Shown here piece after piece: positions 5,294 through 8,782 of a DNA stretch of 8,782 bases. A model generated the notes under the pieces. The model was not told the DNA's origin. It searched no databases and was given only the letters and a program-made list of their open reading frames with translations. A program made the position numbers and the translations under genes. Position 1 is the first letter of the stretch. Every line of letters begins with the position of its first letter. Source of the DNA: an uncultured Coriobacteriaceae bacterium (GTDB lineage: Bacteria; Actinomycetota; Coriobacteriia; Coriobacteriales; Atopobiaceae); the NCBI GenBank assembly GCA_900544655.1, contig UQWE01000055.1, forward strand, positions 1-8,782, read 5' to 3'.

Positions 5294-6484
5294 ATGGCTG
5301 AGCAGGACTATCGCGAGGCGTGCGACTCGTTCGTCGAGTCTCACATGGGCGACGTCTGGGACCTGTCCCTCTACGTCCATGAACACCCCGAGCTTGGGTA
5401 TGAGGAGCACGAGGCGTGCCGCGTCCAGTGCGACTGGCTCGAGGCCCAGGGCTTCGAGGTGACGCGCGGCGTGGACGAGCTCGACACGGCCTTCGTCGCC
5501 ACGTGGGGCAGCGGCTCTCCGGTCATCGCCGTGGCATCCGAGTACGACGCGCTCAAGGGGCTGGGCCACGGCTGTGGCCACAACCTCATCTGCGCTACCT
5601 CGATCATGACGGGCGCTGCGGTCCGCTCATGGCTCGAGGAGACGGGGACGCCCGGCACCGTGAAGGTCATCGGCACCCCTGCCGAGGAGGGCGGTGGCGG
5701 CAAAATTCGTCTGCTCGAGAAGGGTGTGTTCGACGGTCTCGACGCCGTATTCATGATGCATCCCACGAGCGACAAGACGCGCATCGCTGGCGAGTGCATG
5801 TCTGTGGGCACGATGGACTTCAAGTTCGAGGGCGAGAAGGCCCAGGCGGGGAGCCATCCGGACAGGGGCCGCAACGCCCTTTCCGCGGCATCTCTTTTCC
5901 TGAACGCCGTGGGGCTCTGGCGCCAGCATCTCACCTATGACATGCGCGTGAGCATGATCATGACCGAGGGCGGCGAGGCGGCGAACATCATCCCCGCGAG
6001 TATCTCGCTCCATGGAGATGTTCGTGCGCTCAAGGTCTCCGACCTGCGCTGGCTTGGCAAGACAATCGGCGAGTGCGCCGAGCACTGCGCCGCCGCGCTC
6101 GGCTGCAAGGCGACCTACAGCTTCACCGAGGGCTACCTGGGGCGTGTTCCCAACGAGGTCCTCGGCGAGGTGTGCCGTAGGGAGTTTGTCGACCTGGGCG
6201 AGTATATGCTGCCCGGCATGCCTGCCGACTTCGGTGGCGAGGACCTCGGCAATGTCTCGATGCGGGTGCCCGTCTGCAGCCCGTACATGACGATCTTCCC
6301 CGATTACAAGATCTCTGGTCACACGGAGCAGTTCCGCAAGCTCGCGGGCGGAAAGAACGGCCGCCACTGCATCGAGCGGGCGAGCAAGGCCATGGCGCGC
6401 TCGATTGCGAGGCTCTTCTGTCACGAGGAGACGCTTTCCGAGGCCCGTGCCGAGCTTGACAGGCGCCTCGAGAAGAGCGTCTAG
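5294..6484 (+). CDS. M20-family amidohydrolase (AbgB/PM20D2-like)
   Basis: Predicted cytoplasmic zinc (or manganese) amidohydrolase of 396 residues, with no signal peptide. The catalytic domain shows LYVHEHPELGYEE (27-39), SEYDALKGLGHGCGHNL (82-98; CGHN gives ligands Cys94 and His96), VIGTPAEEGGGGK (125-137; Glu131/Glu132) and MMHP (His156). These resemble AbgB (aminobenzoyl-glutamate hydrolase subunit) and PM20D2-type dipeptidases. The lid domain starts near 170 and the catalytic domain resumes at SADFGGEDLGN-like PADFGGEDLGNVS. In the lid, the usual AHA-type histidine position appears to be Gln184, while a His occurs at 188 (AQAGSHPDRGRNAL). Start: AGGGG precedes the ATG by a few bases, 9 nt after EIID. 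As last gene of the operon it may release an amine or amino acid from an imported conjugate; the substrate is unknown. Confidence 0.9.
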   Translation: MAEQDYREACDSFVESHMGDVWDLSLYVHEHPELGYEEHEACRVQCDWLEAQGFEVTRGVDELDTAFVATWGSGSPVIAVASEYDALKGLGHGCGHNLICATSIMTGAAVRSWLEETGTPGTVKVIGTPAEEGGGGKIRLLEKGVFDGLDAVFMMHPTSDKTRIAGECMSVGTMDFKFEGEKAQAGSHPDRGRNALSAASLFLNAVGLWRQHLTYDMRVSMIMTEGGEAANIIPASISLHGDVRALKVSDLRWLGKTIGECAEHCAAALGCKATYSFTEGYLGRVPNEVLGEVCRREFVDLGEYMLPGMPADFGGEDLGNVSMRVPVCSPYMTIFPDYKISGHTEQFRKLAGGKNGRHCIERASKAMARSIARLFCHEETLSEARAELDRRLEKSV

Positions 6485-6566
6485 GCGGTCTTGGTGTTTG
6501 TTGCCGGGTTGTCTCGCGTGGATTGCTCCGGCGAGGCTCCTGGTTGAACAGGGCTGTTTCTCGTCT

Positions 6567-6606
6567 GGGCGGGGAGGGTTCTCTGGAGTCCTCCCCGCCC
6601 GCTTTA
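6567..6606 (+). terminator. Probable intrinsic terminator of the PTS operon
   Basis: A perfect 11-bp GC-rich stem (GGGCGGGGAGG at 6567-6577, CCTCCCCGCCC at 6590-6600) with a 12-nt loop is followed by GCTTTA, a short, weak T tract. It lies 82 nt after the amidohydrolase stop and 25 nt before the next start codon. The stem is strong; the weak tail leaves some read-through into the DMT gene possible. Confidence 0.75.
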
Positions 6607-6625
6607 CCTAGAGAGGAATGGGGTT

Positions 6626-7546
6626 ATGGTCAGAGGTGCTGTGTGCGTGAGCGTGGCGACGATGCTCTATGGCCTCACGCCGGTTTTGTCAAGGGGCCTC
6701 TATGACGCGGGCGTGAGCGTGGCGACTGTGGTGTTCTGGAGGTCGGCGCTTGTCATACCGTTTCTCCTCGTCATCGCGTACTGCAATGGCAGCCATGTGT
6801 TTCTCGCGCCGAGGCGTGCGCTTAAGCTCATGCTGAGCGTCGCCGTGTTTGGCTCGGCGAGCTCGTTTTGTGTGAACATGGCGTACAGCCTCATGGACAC
6901 GGGCCTTGCCTCCACGATCTACTTCCTCTACCCGGTCATCGTCGTGCTGATAACCGCCGCCGTCTATCGGCGCATGCCCGCGCGCTCGACCGCTGCGGCG
7001 GCAGTGCTCATTGGTATCGGCATGGCGCTGGTGGGTGGTCAGGTGTCCGGCTCGGCGACGGGCATCGCGTTCGCGCTCATCGCGGCGACGGTGTATGCGA
7101 TCTACATCGTTCGCCTTGAGGTCACGGGGTTCAACGACCTGAGTGCGCTATCGCTGACCCTCTACATCGCACTGTCGAACGCCCTCGTTTTCCTTCTCAT
7201 TGGCACCGTGGAGGGTGGCATCGGCGTGCATCTGTCGCTGGACGCCTGGCGCAGACTCGTTTGCCTGTCGTTCATCACGCTGTGCGCGCTGGGGCTCATC
7301 AGCACGGGGTCGCGCGAGCTCGATCCCGGCCTTGTTGCCGTATTTGGCCTGTTCGAGCCGCTCACGAGCCTCGTGATGGGCGTCGTGCTCATGGGAGAGC
7401 ATCTGAGCGTACTTGCGTGCGTGGGTTGCGCGCTCATCTTCTGCGCGCTTGTGCTCGCCTCTGTGGGAGGGTCTGGCAAGAGAACCGCCCGCAGACGCGA
7501 GGGGCTGGTCGACAGGGGCGTCAACATGCTCGTTCGTTACCTTTAG
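6626..7546 (+). CDS. EamA/DMT-family transporter
   Basis: Integral membrane protein of 306 residues, typical for the 10-helix drug/metabolite transporter family. It consists of two EamA repeats: the first about residues 1-138, starting GAVCVSVATMLYGLTPVLSR and including ASTIYFLYPVIVVLITAAVY; the second from about 145, starting TGIAFALIAATVYAIYIVRL and including LDPGLVAVFGLFEPLTSLVM-GVVLMGE. The E/P pair in the ninth-helix region (FEPL) is characteristic. The tail is short and basic (GKRTARRREGLVDR). The start at 6626 follows AGAGAGG at a spacing of about 9 nt. It lies beyond a terminator from the PTS operon, so it may be a separate unit or depend on read-through. Substrate cannot be told; amino acid or metabolite export is the usual guess for this family. 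Confidence 0.93.
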   Translation: MVRGAVCVSVATMLYGLTPVLSRGLYDAGVSVATVVFWRSALVIPFLLVIAYCNGSHVFLAPRRALKLMLSVAVFGSASSFCVNMAYSLMDTGLASTIYFLYPVIVVLITAAVYRRMPARSTAAAAVLIGIGMALVGGQVSGSATGIAFALIAATVYAIYIVRLEVTGFNDLSALSLTLYIALSNALVFLLIGTVEGGIGVHLSLDAWRRLVCLSFITLCALGLISTGSRELDPGLVAVFGLFEPLTSLVMGVVLMGEHLSVLACVGCALIFCALVLASVGGSGKRTARRREGLVDRGVNMLVRYL

Positions 7547-7567
7547 TGTCTACCGATGCGAAACGAG

Positions 7568-7619
7568 CGCCGCGAACGGCGAGCTGCGGGTGGCGGGCGC
7601 ACGGAACGTGGCGTGCGCC
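7568..7619. repeat. Two GC hairpins after the DMT gene
   Basis: CGCCG-cgaa-CGGCG (7568-7581) and GGCGCAC (7596-7602) pairing with GTGCGCC (7613-7619) lie 22-73 nt after the DMT stop codon. Neither is followed by a T-run. They may stop or stabilise the DMT transcript, but the evidence is structural only. Confidence 0.4.
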
Positions 7620-7623
7620 GCGG

Positions 7624-7767
7624 ATGCCGTAGCGTTTCAGCACGCCGGTGCGAATGCCGTGGCGTTTTTGCACGCTGGAGAGCCGCTGAGCGTGCATTAT
7701 CGCCACAGCAATGGCGGCGACGCTACGGCAATGGCGGCGACGCTACGGCATGGCGGTGTCGTTGCGG
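7624..7767. repeat. Direct, tandem and inverted repeats upstream of the MFS gene
   Basis: This gene-free spacer contains two related direct repeats of 25 bp, 7624-7648 and 7654-7678 (period 30, 21 of 25 identical, both beginning ATGCCGT-GCGTTT). Then come two perfect tandem copies of a 20-bp unit, CAATGGCGGCGACGCTACGG, at 7709-7728 and 7729-7748, with a degenerate third copy at 7749-7767. The two families are inverted relative to each other: GCCGTAGCGT on the left is the complement of ACGCTACGGC on the right. A further stem joins GTGGCG and GCACGCT (7659-7675) to AGCGTGC and CGCCAC (7689-7706), so the whole block can fold into a nested hairpin. An overlapping open frame exists but has no family features. 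Confidence 0.75.
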
Positions 7768-7786
7768 CATGGTCGGCAACGGCCCG

Positions 7787-7795
7787 TGCTACAAT
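7787..7795 (+). promoter_or_regulatory. Extended -10 promoter for the MFS gene
   Basis: TG-c-TACAAT matches the extended -10 consensus at five of six hexamer positions. No good -35 is at the right distance (TTGCGG at 7762 is 22 nt away). Transcription would begin near 7802, about 30 nt before the GTG start. The last degenerate repeat copy ends 20 nt upstream, so the repeats abut the promoter. Confidence 0.5.
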
Positions 7796-7831
7796 CCGCC
7801 GAGAAATGAACGCTCAAGTGGGGGGCTGCTC

Positions 7832-8782
7832 GTGGACGCGACGCTCAGGCGACTTGTCGCAGCGTGTTTTCTCAACCAGCTGGGATTCCAGTCCGTCTAC
7901 TTCGTGGGCATCATCGGCTGCGCCACCTATGAGTTGGGACTGAATGCGGCGGGCGTCTCGGCTCTCGTCTTTGCCCTCAACGTGGTACTGCTCGTGGGCT
8001 ACTCGCTCGCTGGTACCCTCATCGACCGCATGGGTCCCAAACCCGCGCTCCTCGCGGCGTCGGTAGCCCCGCTCGCTGCGGCGGCGCTCGCCCTCGCGCT
8101 GCCGATGTCGTTTCTCGTCCTGCTCGCCTGCGCTCTTGTGATGGGCCTTGCGGGGGCCGCGGCCTCCACGGCTGTCGAGACCTACCCCCGCTACCTCACG
8201 GCTAACGAGCCCGAGCTCGTGCGCCTCAACTCGCTCAACAGCACGGCGACGTTTACCTCGGTGATCGTGGGGCCATTCGCGGCCGGTGTCATTGCAGACA
8301 CCCTCTCAACCCAGCTCGTGTTTGCGCTGCTGCTCGCCACGGCTCCCGCAGCCATGCTGTGTGCCTTTGCGTTGCCAGCGGGCTATCGGCATGCCGAGAG
8401 GGGCGCCACTCCCGCGCCCTCGCTTCTCTCCCAGCTTGCGAACGGCGCCCGCGCCATCATGGCGAGCCCTGCGCTGCTGATGTTGTTTGCCATCGGATTT
8501 CTTGGCAACCTGGGCTTTGGCGCGTTCGACTCGCTAGAGAGCCTCTTCTACCGCGACGTGCTGCGCGTGGGCGCCGAGTGGATGGGGTGGCTCTCGACGA
8601 TCGTGGGCGTAGGCGCCACGCTGGGGTCCGTTGCCGCCGGTCGCCTGAGCTCGCGGCGTGTGACGATACCGCTGCTCTGCGCGCTACTCGTGCTCGAGGG
8701 GCTGGGTGCGGTGCTGTACGTGGGGACGCCGCTCGTGGCGTGCGCGTGTGCGGGCCAGTTCGTTTTAGGTGTGGCAAACGGT
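7832..8782 (+). CDS. MFS transporter, N-terminal part
   Basis: Integral membrane protein of the major facilitator superfamily; 317 codons are open to the right edge, out of about 390-420 expected. The first segment (LRRLVAACFLNQLGFQSVYF) is helix 1. GTLIDRMGPKPAL (61-73) is the MFS loop 2-3 motif A (G-x-L-x-D-R-x-G), which fixes the family. Successive hydrophobic helices follow to about residue 150, then a central loop (YRHAERGATPAPS) and the second half beginning near ALLMLFAIGFLGNLGFGAFD. The gene has no in-frame ATG nearby: GTG at 7832 is chosen because a G-rich run (GGGGGG, 7820-7825) lies 6 nt upstream and the frame before it has no better start. Substrate unknown; these 12-helix proteins are often drug or metabolite exporters. 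Confidence 0.88.
   Translation, partial: MDATLRRLVAACFLNQLGFQSVYFVGIIGCATYELGLNAAGVSALVFALNVVLLVGYSLAGTLIDRMGPKPALLAASVAPLAAAALALALPMSFLVLLACALVMGLAGAAASTAVETYPRYLTANEPELVRLNSLNSTATFTSVIVGPFAAGVIADTLSTQLVFALLLATAPAAMLCAFALPAGYRHAERGATPAPSLLSQLANGARAIMASPALLMLFAIGFLGNLGFGAFDSLESLFYRDVLRVGAEWMGWLSTIVGVGATLGSVAAGRLSSRRVTIPLLCALLVLEGLGAVLYVGTPLVACACAGQFVLGVANG

Noticed and set aside
4094..5581. 495-codon open frame on the minus strand
   Set aside because: It lies antisense to EIIC, EIID and the amidohydrolase, whose identities are certain. Its translation is a low-complexity His/Asp/Arg/Glu-rich shadow typical of GC-rich DNA.
5627..6424. 265-codon open frame on the minus strand
   Set aside because: Antisense to the clear M20 gene, with shadow-type composition.
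7624..7767. Repeats considered as a CRISPR array
   Set aside because: The units are directly adjacent or 30 bp in period with no unique spacers, differ from one another, and no cas gene is present.
7413..7943. 176-codon plus-strand open frame across the DMT-MFS spacer
   Set aside because: It overlaps both flanking genes in another frame and translates the repeats; composition and features do not suggest a real protein.

Overview
The window is GC-rich (roughly 60-65% by eye) bacterial DNA. It carries a complete four-subunit mannose-family PTS permease, strong AGGAGG-type ribosome binding sites and tightly packed genes. High GC together with a mannose-type PTS, an RpiR regulator and a nearby enolase gene fits a fermentative Actinomycetota lineage, most likely class Coriobacteriia (Collinsella/Olsenella/Atopobium relatives). 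That assignment is inference from gene content; no rRNA or other marker is present.

Layout. (1) 1-269, minus strand: N-terminal part of enolase, running off the left edge, with its Shine-Dalgarno, a leader hairpin and an extended -10 promoter just upstream. (2) 270-561: a gene-free, more AT-rich stretch with several nested inverted repeats. (3) 562-1419, minus strand: an RpiR-family regulator (HTH plus SIS). (4) 1420-1790: the divergent control region, with a run of five small dyads and then a long near-perfect hairpin in the leader of the plus-strand operon. (5) 1791-6484, plus strand: a six-gene operon with gaps of no more than 45 nt, encoding a short-form 6-phosphogluconate dehydrogenase, PTS EIIA, EIIB, EIIC and EIID, and an M20 amidohydrolase. 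It ends at a strong GC hairpin (6567-6600). (6) 6626-7546: a ten-helix EamA/DMT transporter. (7) 7547-7831: a gene-free stretch with hairpins, a degenerate 30-bp-period duplication and 20-bp tandem repeats, leading to an extended -10 promoter. (8) 7832 to the right edge: N-terminal 317 codons of an MFS transporter with a GTG start.

How the genes may work together. A mannose-family PTS co-transcribed with 6-phosphogluconate dehydrogenase and divergent from an RpiR/SIS regulator suggests uptake and phosphorylation of gluconate (or a close sugar acid) to 6-phosphogluconate. Direct oxidative decarboxylation to ribulose 5-phosphate would follow, with the regulator sensing a phosphorylated sugar. 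The unusual member is the terminal M20 hydrolase of the AbgB/PM20D2 type. It raises the possibility that the natural substrate is an amide-linked conjugate, or that an acylated amine is processed in parallel. The sequence does not prove this, but it is the most interesting functional question in the window.
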